DNA from: Aristaeella lactis
GTDB taxonomy: Bacteria > Bacillota > Clostridia > Christensenellales > Aristaeellaceae
DNA length: 64,000 nt
Assembly (NCBI RefSeq): GCF_018118585.1
Contig: NZ_CP069421.1
Span: 1,674,001-1,738,000, forward strand
Reading direction: 5' to 3'
Shown here: in pieces, positions 1-7,872 of the stretch
Position numbering within the stretch: the first letter of the stretch is position 1
Layout of the letters: each line of letters opens with the position of its first letter
Notes under the pieces: model-generated
What the model was told of the DNA's origin: nothing
The model's database searches: none
The model's input: the letters and a program-made list of their open reading frames with translations, nothing else
Translations under genes and position numbers: made by a program

Positions 1-2697
1 CAGAGAAGTGATTGTTCCTTCTGTACTGTTGCCCGTCAGGGTATAACCTGCCGGTACATTGTTTTCTCTCCAGCTGTAGGAAATCAGTTGCCCGTTATTG
101 TACTTCGCCAAATGCTCAACTGTAGCAGTCCAGTTGTTCGCTGCGTTCAGCGTCACGGTGGCAACCACTGTTGTCCCGTTCATCAGGTCAACAGTCAGGC
201 TGCCAGGCCGCTTTCCATCATTATTATCCGAGTCGTCCCAGATTTTCCTGACGGTCGCGGAAGTTTCTTCTTCCGTATTCGTGATTGTAACTTTATTTGT
301 GCCGTTTCCGCTGTAGGAATTGCTGGCTGCTCCAATCGCGGAAGTTTCCACTATATAATAGGTAAGATTGTAGATAGATCCATCTGTCTCATACAGATGC
401 TTCGGCAGATTCTCCCACTTATACTTCCAGTTGTTGGACTTGCTCAACCTCTGAGTGTCAACAACTGTGTACTCTTTACCGCCAGTGATTTCAGAAACAG
501 ACTTCAGTCCACTTTGGATCGGTCCAACCGTATTGGTGGGAGTGTAGGAGATATCGGTGAAGCCTGCGGCCGCGATAAAGAATCGAGGATCTAACGCTGT
601 TCTGTTCTGTTTTGTATCCAGATTCTTTATGCTAGAAGACTCTCCATTTGGAGCAGGTGACAATTGTAAAGAGTTAGTAACAACATTACCCCAGTTACTA
701 TTGCTTGTGTCTGTCAGTTTAATCGTTTTATTAGAATCCATGGTAACAGAGAAATGGTCCCCACCATTTCCTATTGTTCCATTGACAGCACCGGATAATT
801 TTATTCCTTCATATGGATGCCACCATTGATTGCCATTGTCAAACCAGAATTCAACCGTTGTACCGCCCTTATACTTATACTCAACGGACAGATTGTTTTG
901 TGAACTCACAAAACGCAATGTATAAGTAGGCACAGGTGTAGGCTTGGGGGGAGGCGTAGGTGTTGTCGCTGGCTCATCAGTATCGAACTCCGTCGGCTGA
1001 TCAGTTGGCTGTTCGCCATGACCCTGCTGCAGCAAAGACTTGACTGCAATCAGCTTCACTTCAACGCTGTCCGCAGTATGTTCACCGGTCGTATCAACAT
1101 AGGTAATCTTGCCGTTTTTGTATTCAGCCCTCTGCCACTTCTTCTGTACTTCAAGATCAGTATACTGTTTCTTGTAGTTGTTGAAGGTGCCGACGTTGCC
1201 ATCCTCACCAACTTCGTTATTCCAGTTCTGATGATCTTCAGAATACCAGAGCTTCAAGTCGATCTGGTCCTTATCGTGGCCATGTGCTTCCAGCTTCACA
1301 TAGATCTTTTTCGCGTCCGTAACAATCTCAGCATCGCTGTCAGCAACTTCCTGAATTACATAGTACTTGTAGATTTTCTGATTATTACCTTCAATTTCGC
1401 CATTCTCTTTGCATCTGAAATCTTTATTACTGACATTAAACTTGGGGAATTTAATTGTTTCTCCAGCCTTGCCGATTACGGTTGCACGATAGGTGTTGTT
1501 TCCATTCTTGATCTGGAAGGTGTTCCCATCCACCTCATCCATACGGAAAGTAAACTGCTTGTTGGCAACATCAGGCGGCAGTTTGGTACCATCCTGATAA
1601 GTAAATGCCTTGGAGATGTTAACCTCTTTTTCACTGTTGGCATGGTAATGCCGTTCTTTGAAATAGTAATGCCATTCAGCAGTGGAGTTGAAGCCTTTTT
1701 TTGTCATGACCCAGCCGGCGCCTGCACCGTTGTTCTGGTTTACAGTCGCATTGGGCGCAAGGAAAATACCGGCAGCCGTATCGATGGACAGACTGCTAGC
1801 GTTCGGGGCGTTGAATACGATATGATTCAGAATATACTTTTCAACATTACCGTTATGAGAGGGATTTCCGTTCTTTTCGATTGTTCGGCTTTCCAGGCCG
1901 TTGATAACAGTGCCGCCGCCTTCATTCTTGACGGTAACTTTGAACTTCTTGATGTCATAGTTTCCGCCATCGGGCATGTTAAAGACAATGGTCTGGCCTT
2001 CGTATTTGATGATTTCCCAGCCATCCTGCGACATGATGTTCTTCATGTTCGCGCAGTTGACATAGATGGTGGCATTCTTAGCCGCGCTGAATGCCGGACC
2101 GGTCAGATCGATTGTCTTTGAATTGTTTTCAAAGGTAGGTGTATAAGTGCTTTTCTGGGACATGAGCTGCGACATTTTTACAGGATAGCTGATCAACGTA
2201 TCTACATAGGCGTTAATATCGCTCGTTTCCCGCGGGTAAACATTCGTCGGGGGATTGTCCCTGGAACAACGTACATTTGCGTTGCTGTCGGTCTTTCCTT
2301 TTGAAGACTGGTTTTTATTGATGAACACGTCAAACGTAACATTCGTCGCTTCACCATTCCAGAAATAGCTATTGTTATCCAACTCTCCGATATAGAAAGG
2401 AATCGGATTGCTGCCGCTGCCCATGATTTCGATACTCTGGGAGTTGTTGATCTCGAAATGCTTGACAGCGAAGTTGGTCTCGGTATGGCCTGACTGCTTA
2501 TACTTGTTCGCGACAACGCCATACTCAACCGCAGGTCCTAAAATCTGCTGCGGCGTGAGCGCACCTTCTGCTATGGATACGGGCAACCCGTTCTGATACG
2601 TAATTTCTGCATCAGCAAGCGCAGTAATTGGTACCGAACTGAATACCATCATTACCGATGCCAGAAGTGAGATTATCCTTTGTGCTGTGCGTTTCAT
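1..2697 (-). CDS. Cna-B/pilin-isopeptide surface adhesin (3' end off the window)
   Basis: Open frame from an ATG at 2697 to the left edge with no stop (899 codons seen), so the C-terminus and any sortase signal are missing. The ribosome site AGAGGAG lies 8 bases upstream. A signal peptide ends near residue 29 (ITALA/DA). Residues about 30-320 resemble the 'choice-of-anchor A' type adhesin fold, including the phrase APNATVNQNNGAGAG. Residues about 358-460 look like a streptococcal pilin (FctA-type) isopeptide domain. A Cna-B domain beginning KKWQ near 512 is split by a P/T-rich linker and a roughly 130-residue beta-rich insert, and resumes near 735. A second Cna-B (KIWDDSDNNDGKRPGSL) starts near 815. 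The role is inferred to be cell-surface adhesion with self-crosslinked domains. It lies 88 bases downstream of the next gene and may be cotranscribed with it. Confidence 0.82.
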   Translation of the reverse strand, partial: MKRTAQRIISLLASVMMVFSSVPITALADAEITYQNGLPVSIAEGALTPQQILGPAVEYGVVANKYKQSGHTETNFAVKHFEINNSQSIEIMGSGSNPIPFYIGELDNNSYFWNGEATNVTFDVFINKNQSSKGKTDSNANVRCSRDNPPTNVYPRETSDINAYVDTLISYPVKMSQLMSQKSTYTPTFENNSKTIDLTGPAFSAAKNATIYVNCANMKNIMSQDGWEIIKYEGQTIVFNMPDGGNYDIKKFKVTVKNEGGGTVINGLESRTIEKNGNPSHNGNVEKYILNHIVFNAPNASSLSIDTAAGIFLAPNATVNQNNGAGAGWVMTKKGFNSTAEWHYYFKERHYHANSEKEVNISKAFTYQDGTKLPPDVANKQFTFRMDEVDGNTFQIKNGNNTYRATVIGKAGETIKFPKFNVSNKDFRCKENGEIEGNNQKIYKYYVIQEVADSDAEIVTDAKKIYVKLEAHGHDKDQIDLKLWYSEDHQNWNNEVGEDGNVGTFNNYKKQYTDLEVQKKWQRAEYKNGKITYVDTTGEHTADSVEVKLIAVKSLLQQGHGEQPTDQPTEFDTDEPATTPTPPPKPTPVPTYTLRFVSSQNNLSVEYKYKGGTTVEFWFDNGNQWWHPYEGIKLSGAVNGTIGNGGDHFSVTMDSNKTIKLTDTSNSNWGNVVTNSLQLSPAPNGESSSIKNLDTKQNRTALDPRFFIAAAGFTDISYTPTNTVGPIQSGLKSVSEITGGKEYTVVDTQRLSKSNNWKYKWENLPKHLYETDGSIYNLTYYIVETSAIGAASNSYSGNGTNKVTITNTEEETSATVRKIWDDSDNNDGKRPGSLTVDLMNGTTVVATVTLNAANNWTATVEHLAKYNNGQLISYSWRENNVPAGYTLTGNSTEGTITSL

Positions 2698-2785
2698 AAC
2701 GAAACTCCTCTCGTGGTAGGTATAATCAAAGGTTGCCCGATATATCTATTTGTCTAGTTGCTTTATTCTGCTACTATCTGTTCTG

Positions 2786-5383
2786 TTATTCGACCGTAAC
2801 CAGTTTCACAATGGCCTTCCAGAAATAGTTCTGGTTCTCGGTATCAGCGATATAGGTGAAAGTAAGATCATGCGCATCCGGGATGTCGATGAACTCCTCG
2901 CCGTCTACGCTGTACTGCCAGTTAACTACATAGCAGTCATCCTCAGCAAAGTTGATCAGTTCCAGCTCAAACGGAACTTCCGTACCAAGGAAGATCACAT
3001 TCATGCCAAATTCTTTCAGGACGTCATGAAGCACAATCTCGCGGGTAGGCAGGTTCTCCATGCCTTCCGGCTTCATGATGGCAATGATATCAACCAGGTT
3101 GACATATCCAATAACGGATTCGTCTTCCGGATTGATGATCTGGGCGCGGTCAGCGCCTTCGATCAGCTTCACCCACAGTTCGATACCGGCGTCAAGGTGA
3201 TCAACGGCGGTTTCGCTTGAGCCCAGGCCGGCGTACACGTTCGCGCCGATATCAATACCGACATACACTTTGATGTAGCCCAATGCCAGCATTTCCTCAT
3301 CGGTCGGCAGCTGTTTTTCGATCTCAGCCAGGAGGATGAACTGTTCTTCTTCACCTTCGGCGGTGTAGATCTGAGCCCAGCCTTCCGCTTCGATGTCCTT
3401 GATCCACAGCTCGGTTTCGAAATCAGCATGACCGGTCACGGAAGCATTCTCTTCCGCAGCGGCATACACATCTGCGCCGTTCTTATTCAGGATCTGGATC
3501 TTGCGGTAGCCCAGCTCGACCATCTGTTCGTCGCTCAGGAGTTCGATCTCTTCGATCTCTTCTTCCTCAACGAGCTCTTCTTCAGTTGCTTCTTCCTCTG
3601 TTACTTCTTCGATTTCTTCAGCGGTTTCCTCAGAGGTCTCTTCCTCTGTCACTTCTTCATCAGAAGCTTCTGTTTCATCATCTTTTTCTTCATCAATGAC
3701 TTCAACCGCTTCTTCGGTCTCTTCGCATTCTTCAGAAACCTCTTCTGCCTGTTCTTCTTCAGCAGTCTCTTCGGTGACTTCTTCTTCAGCTTCTTCTTCA
3801 GCAGGCTCTTCGGTGACTTCTTCCGCAGCTTCTTCCTCGGATACCTCTTCAGCGTTTTCTTCCTCGCTGATCTCTACTGCAGGTTCTTCCTCGGTGATCT
3901 CCTCGGCGGGCTCTTCCGTTACATTCTCTGCAGGCTCTTCAGTTTCTTCCTCTTCCGCTTCCTCAGCCGTGTTGACGGCGGAAGCACTCAGGGTGAAGGA
4001 GGCATCCTGCTTGGCAGTGATCACGATATTGAATTTGCGGAAAGCGATGTTCTGCAGTTCGCAGGTGTTGCCGTTAAACGCAGCGCCGTCGATGTTCACA
4101 TCCAGGTCATCCGTATTGCCGCCCAGCGCCAGGGTGACGTTCTCGTTCCGGCCGCACTTCAGCTGGATCTTGGCCTTCTGGCCGGCCACCAGGGTGTCGC
4201 TGATGCTGTTGCCCGGTTTCAGGGCGTCATAGGTCTTTACGGAAACTTCAACGGTGGGAGCGGGTGTTTCGGCAGTTTCTTCCGCAGGAGTATTTACAGG
4301 TTCTTCAGCAGGAACAGCAGTGCCATTCTCCGGCTCGGTATTCTGTTCTTCGTTCCCGGGTTCTTCCGTGGTGGTTTCTTCTATAATATTGGGAGTTTCT
4401 TCATTAACAGGAGTTTCTACCACTTCAGCCTGCTTTTCGGCAGCATTCAGGCTGAAGGAAATCTTCTCATTGGATTCCAGGATGATCTCATGGGTACGTC
4501 CCGCTGCGTTCTTCAGTTCAGCAGCAAACACATTTGTGGAAGGAATGTCATTCTCGACAGGGGTAAAGCCGAGTTTCTTTCCATCCACAACAGCAGTGGG
4601 CGCTTTATCGGAAGCGGTATTGATGGTCAGGACAACAATCTCAGCGTCGCTCTTTTTCAGCGTGATCACCAGGGTATCTCCGAAATCAACGGAATCACTC
4701 AGGGTCTGGCCGACGCTCATTTCAGCATAACGGAGGCCCTTCAGCTCATCGGTGATTTCCGGAGTATTCTTCAGCAGGGTTTCTTCTTCCACAGAACCGA
4801 ATTCATTGTCAAACTCAACCAGGCCGTCTTCATCTTCCTCTTCTTCAAAAGAGAAACCATCAGCGGCAGGCGTTTCGGCAGGAACTTCATTCTGTTCATC
4901 CGCATCAGAAACAGCCGGAGCCTCAACAGGAGCTTCAGCGGGTACATTGTCCTGAACCTGGGCAGGAGTTTCAGCAGGCGTCTCAGCAGCAGGTACCTCT
5001 GCGGGATCCTCCGCCTTTACTTCAGCAGGAGCCTCAGCGGGAACCTCGTTTACGGGTTCCGCAGGGACTTCAGCGGGAGCTTCGGCAGGTACTTCTGCAG
5101 GAGCTTCAGCAGGAACTTCCACCGCGGGAGCTTCGGCAGGGACTTCCACTGCGGGAGCCTCGGCAGGTTCTTCCGCCGGTGCTGCAACAGGAGCCTCTGC
5201 GGGAGCTTCAGCGGGGACCTCCGCCGGAACTTCAGCAGAAACCTCAGCCGGGATTTCTGTGGAAACCTCAGCAGGTGCTGCGTTCTCGATCTGGTCACCT
5301 TCAGCCAGTGCCATTGCCAAACTGGAAAGCAGTAAAGCAAGCGCGCACAGGATGGAGAGAACCTTCTTGAACTGCTTCATCAT
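2786..5383 (-). CDS. Secreted Pro/Ala/Glu-repeat protein with SH3b-like repeats
   Basis: An 865-residue exported protein. The signal peptide ends near residue 27 (MALA/EG) and AGAGGGG precedes the start. Residues about 38-150 are PAEVPAEAP-type tandem repeats. Residues about 195-325 and 380-470 look like two beta-sandwich domains of the pre-peptidase C-terminal (PPC) kind. Residues about 473-614 are an extremely Glu-rich EEVTEEPAEE repeat. Residues about 615-765 are two SH3b-like repeats, each opening with an ELGY/ALGY phrase. The last 95 residues look Ig-like (VNWQYSVDGEEF). There is no LPxTG motif or membrane tail, so it is probably held non-covalently or released. The function is unknown; a wall-spanning spacer with wall-binding SH3b modules is an inference. 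The repeats make long antisense frames that are not genes. Confidence 0.8.
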   Translation of the reverse strand: MMKQFKKVLSILCALALLLSSLAMALAEGDQIENAAPAEVSTEIPAEVSAEVPAEVPAEAPAEAPVAAPAEEPAEAPAVEVPAEAPAVEVPAEAPAEVPAEAPAEVPAEPVNEVPAEAPAEVKAEDPAEVPAAETPAETPAQVQDNVPAEAPVEAPAVSDADEQNEVPAETPAADGFSFEEEEDEDGLVEFDNEFGSVEEETLLKNTPEITDELKGLRYAEMSVGQTLSDSVDFGDTLVITLKKSDAEIVVLTINTASDKAPTAVVDGKKLGFTPVENDIPSTNVFAAELKNAAGRTHEIILESNEKISFSLNAAEKQAEVVETPVNEETPNIIEETTTEEPGNEEQNTEPENGTAVPAEEPVNTPAEETAETPAPTVEVSVKTYDALKPGNSISDTLVAGQKAKIQLKCGRNENVTLALGGNTDDLDVNIDGAAFNGNTCELQNIAFRKFNIVITAKQDASFTLSASAVNTAEEAEEEETEEPAENVTEEPAEEITEEEPAVEISEEENAEEVSEEEAAEEVTEEPAEEEAEEEVTEETAEEEQAEEVSEECEETEEAVEVIDEEKDDETEASDEEVTEEETSEETAEEIEEVTEEEATEEELVEEEEIEEIELLSDEQMVELGYRKIQILNKNGADVYAAAEENASVTGHADFETELWIKDIEAEGWAQIYTAEGEEEQFILLAEIEKQLPTDEEMLALGYIKVYVGIDIGANVYAGLGSSETAVDHLDAGIELWVKLIEGADRAQIINPEDESVIGYVNLVDIIAIMKPEGMENLPTREIVLHDVLKEFGMNVIFLGTEVPFELELINFAEDDCYVVNWQYSVDGEEFIDIPDAHDLTFTYIADTENQNYFWKAIVKLVTVE

Positions 5384-5956
5384 GTCCTTACCCCTCTTTT
5401 CGTCATCCTGGGTTGAATCTTAGGATTCGCCTTTCGGCTGTTTTTGTTACATCAAGGTTACATGCCGACCGATTCTTATGTTCTTCATAACTTCAAAATG
5501 GGCATACGAATCCACGGAAATCATACCATACAAGAAAAAGGATTTCAAGCTTTTTGATCAGATCGCAAGCAAATACAAGCCTGTGCGGTCATGGTCATGC
5601 CAGAAACGCTTACATTTCAAGGCGTTCATGTATCCGTATATATGTTACACTTCATTTTATCAACTTTTGCCTTTTGTAACCGTTTCTACCCTTTTTCGGC
5701 CCTTTCAGGTGCCTGATAAACACGCAAAAAAACACCTCAAACTTGATAATATGGTACGTACATCTCCCATATTTCACCTCTTTTTTCATGTAATTTTTTC
5801 CTGTAACCAGCCAAAATCGGCTCAAACGCCTGTAATCATTGGGTTGGTATCGGTTTCAACCGTTTTTCTGGCATTTATTGCCATTTTTTTGCTCTAATCG
5901 GCCTGTTTTGTTGCATAGTTTTGCAAAGATGTACCGACCATAAATATTATCGAAAG
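5384..5956. other. Long A+T-rich intergenic region
   Basis: About 570 bases without a credible gene. It is rich in short T-runs and direct words such as GGTTxCxACCG. It probably holds the promoter and a long untranslated leader of the minus-strand repeat protein starting at 5383. Small hairpins near the start codon (GCCGAAAGGC, GAATCCTAAGATTC) are visible, but I recognise no known riboswitch. A partial catabolite-response-like word (AGAAACGCTTACA) sits near 5602-5614. Confidence 0.4.
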
Positions 5957-6000
5957 ACAAAAAATGAAACGGAACGGACATTTTTAACTATCCGTTCCGT
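5957..6000 (-). terminator. Intrinsic terminator after the ROK kinase gene
   Basis: Ten-base inverted repeat ACGGAACGGA (5969-5978) / TCCGTTCCGT (5991-6000). On the minus strand it is followed by TTTCATTTTTTG. It lies 52 bases beyond the kinase stop. Confidence 0.75.
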
Positions 6001-6052
6001 AAATGGCTATTGTTCTTTTTTTGTATCGATTTGTACGTTCTTGTTCGTACTT

Positions 6053-6934
6053 TTATGCTTCCTGCAATGCCTGTTTCGCAAGCAGCAGAGCGCCTGTCGC
6101 TCCGCTCCTTGTTCCCAGGCCGGGTTCTACGATATAACTGTCAATTTCTTCCAGTATTTCCTTTGCCTGGACATATCCGTTCAAAAGCTCCTTTGTCTTC
6201 TTCCGGATCAGCGGGAAGAGATGCTTCTGCTGCATCACGCCTCCGCCCAGGATAATCTTTTCCGGCGAGAATCCGCAGACAGCGTCCATACACATCTGCG
6301 CAAGGTATGCCGCTTCCAGGTTCCATGCTTCATGGTCTTCCGGAAGATCATATGCTTTTCTCCCCCACCGCTTCTCGATAGCCGGACCTGACGCAAGGCC
6401 TTCCAGGCATCCTTTGTGATAGGGACAAAAGCCGTCCGGAGCCGGATCTTCCTTTTCCTGCCGAAGCAGCATATGACCGAATTCAGGGTGAACCAGCCCG
6501 TGAACCAGCTTCCCTTCAATCACCAGACCCGCGCCGATCCCGGTTCCTACCGTGACATAAAGGCAGCTGTTCAGTCCCCGGGCTGCTCCAAGCTTCCACT
6601 CTGCCAGCGCAGCCGCGTTCACATCCGTGTCTATAAGGGCAGGCACGCCCAGTGCTTCCTGCATAGGTGGCAGCAGGGGCTTGTCGCTCCAGCCTGGCTT
6701 GGGGGTTTTCGTAATCCACCCGTAGGTCGGTGAATCCTTTTTCAGATCCACCGGTCCGAATGTTCCGATGCCGAGGGCCGCGATTTTTTTGTCACGGAAC
6801 CAGTCAATCATTGCCGGTATTGTCTTTTCAGGAGCTTCCGTGGGAATACTCGTCTGTTCAATGAGTTCGTTCTGTTCATTGCCAATGGAGAGAACCATTT
6901 TGGTTCCACCCGCTTCCAGGGTTCCGAAAAGCAT
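6053..6934 (-). CDS. ROK-family sugar kinase (fructokinase-like)
   Basis: 293 residues, the usual length for a ROK (repressor/ORF/kinase) fructokinase of the ScrK/GmuE type, which phosphorylates a hexose with ATP in the cytoplasm. Visible motifs are the N-terminal phosphate loop GTLEAGGTKM, the catalytic segment DTDVNAAALAEW, the glycine-rich VTVGTGIGAGLV, and the ROK zinc site formed by H (HPEFGH) and the CPYHKGC cluster. It has no N-terminal helix-turn-helix, so it is a kinase rather than a ROK repressor. It follows the TIM-barrel isomerase gene by 38 bases, suggesting a two-gene sugar catabolic unit. The exact sugar cannot be told from the sequence. Confidence 0.9.
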   Translation of the reverse strand: MLFGTLEAGGTKMVLSIGNEQNELIEQTSIPTEAPEKTIPAMIDWFRDKKIAALGIGTFGPVDLKKDSPTYGWITKTPKPGWSDKPLLPPMQEALGVPALIDTDVNAAALAEWKLGAARGLNSCLYVTVGTGIGAGLVIEGKLVHGLVHPEFGHMLLRQEKEDPAPDGFCPYHKGCLEGLASGPAIEKRWGRKAYDLPEDHEAWNLEAAYLAQMCMDAVCGFSPEKIILGGGVMQQKHLFPLIRKKTKELLNGYVQAKEILEEIDSYIVEPGLGTRSGATGALLLAKQALQEA

Positions 6935-6972
6935 TGTCCCCGCCTCTCTTCCTTATGGTTTGCCGTCAATGC

Positions 6973-7812
6973 TCAGCCGTTCTTTTGTCCCGCCAGGGCC
7001 AGGTATTCCCTTGCCCGGGCAAACTGGTCATTCAGGTTCCGGATATTCACTTCGCCTGTATGGTCAAAGCCGGTTCCTTCAAAAGTAAAGTCTCCCGTAT
7101 AGCCCGTCTTCCCCACAAAGCGGAAGAAACGTTTAAAATCAATATGGCCCTTGTCAAGCTGGAGCACCTTCAGGTTGCTCCAATCCATATATCCGCCGCC
7201 GTAGTCGTTCACATGATAATGCAGGATATGGTTTTCCTTCCACAGCCAATCATATTCCGGTGCGTACAGCAGGTCAAGCTGTCTGTGAAAATCCGCCATT
7301 TTGGTGTCAAAAACAAACCGGATATCCGGATAATGCCTGTACAGCTCCACCCAGTGGGACATTGGATCCTGCAGGCATACAACATTCTCCACCAGCAGGG
7401 TAAGGCCGTGCTTTTCCGCCATTTCCCGGAACACGGGATAAGACCTGAGATTGTTCTCAAAATGGGTATCGGAGATCTGTCCGTTCCAGAGATGGATCAC
7501 GATCTTTTCGGCGCCGATGGCTTCTGCCATCCGGCAATTGATCCCGAAAAGGCGGCAGGCCTCCCGCTCCTCTTCCTCTCCGCCCCTGGCAATATGTTCC
7601 GTAATGCTTTTTTCACTGTGCATCACCGGAATATTCAGCCCTGTCGAAGTCAGAAACCGGGTAATTGCGTCCACCTCATTATACCAGGTGCCGTACATAA
7701 TAAACTCGAACCCGTCACATTCCAGTTGGGGACAAAACTGTTTCAGCAGGCGGTAATCCCTACCGTTCGGCCGTCCGATCAGCGCTCCCGTGGAGCATAT
7801 TATCTGCTGCAT
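6973..7812 (-). CDS. Xylose isomerase-like TIM-barrel sugar phosphate isomerase/epimerase
   Basis: 279 residues. It opens MQQIICSTGALIGRPN and carries the acidic/histidine metal-ligand pattern of AP endonuclease family 2 TIM barrels (KIVIHLWNG, LLVENVVCLQDP, IRFVFDTKMADFH, YHVNDYGGG, FTFEGTGFD). Family members isomerise or epimerise sugars or sugar acids. It is first in a pair with the ROK kinase, so the pair probably converts and phosphorylates the same sugar. The start has AGGAGAGAAG directly upstream. The only upstream spacer is 60 bases and is occupied by a terminator hairpin, so transcription may depend on readthrough from the solute-binding protein gene. Confidence 0.85.
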   Translation of the reverse strand: MQQIICSTGALIGRPNGRDYRLLKQFCPQLECDGFEFIMYGTWYNEVDAITRFLTSTGLNIPVMHSEKSITEHIARGGEEEEREACRLFGINCRMAEAIGAEKIVIHLWNGQISDTHFENNLRSYPVFREMAEKHGLTLLVENVVCLQDPMSHWVELYRHYPDIRFVFDTKMADFHRQLDLLYAPEYDWLWKENHILHYHVNDYGGGYMDWSNLKVLQLDKGHIDFKRFFRFVGKTGYTGDFTFEGTGFDHTGEVNIRNLNDQFARAREYLALAGQKNG

Positions 7813-7828
7813 CTTCTCTCCTGTGTGT

Positions 7829-7858
7829 AAAAAACCGGGCGCTGTTTTCAGCGCCCGG
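7829..7858 (-). terminator. Intrinsic terminator between binding-protein and isomerase genes
   Basis: Perfect hairpin CCGGGCGCTG / CAGCGCCCGG (7835-7858) with a TTTT loop on the plus strand. On the minus strand it is followed by six T. It ends the Cna-B/solute-binding unit and lies only 17 bases before the isomerase start, so it may act as an attenuator for the downstream pair. Confidence 0.9.
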
Positions 7859-7872
7859 CCTGAATGGATTCA

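Noticed and set aside
3428-5335. Phe- and Ser-rich plus-strand frames of 635, 178 and 158 codons
   Set aside because: Antisense of the Glu/Pro repeat gene; GAA/GAG repeats read as TTC/CTC runs on the other strand.
5602-5614. Catabolite-response (cre) site
   Set aside because: Only a partial match to the consensus and far from any start codon.
5478-5897. 139-codon plus-strand frame in the long intergenic region
   Set aside because: No ribosome site, biased A+T-rich composition, no hydrophobic or domain pattern beyond chance.
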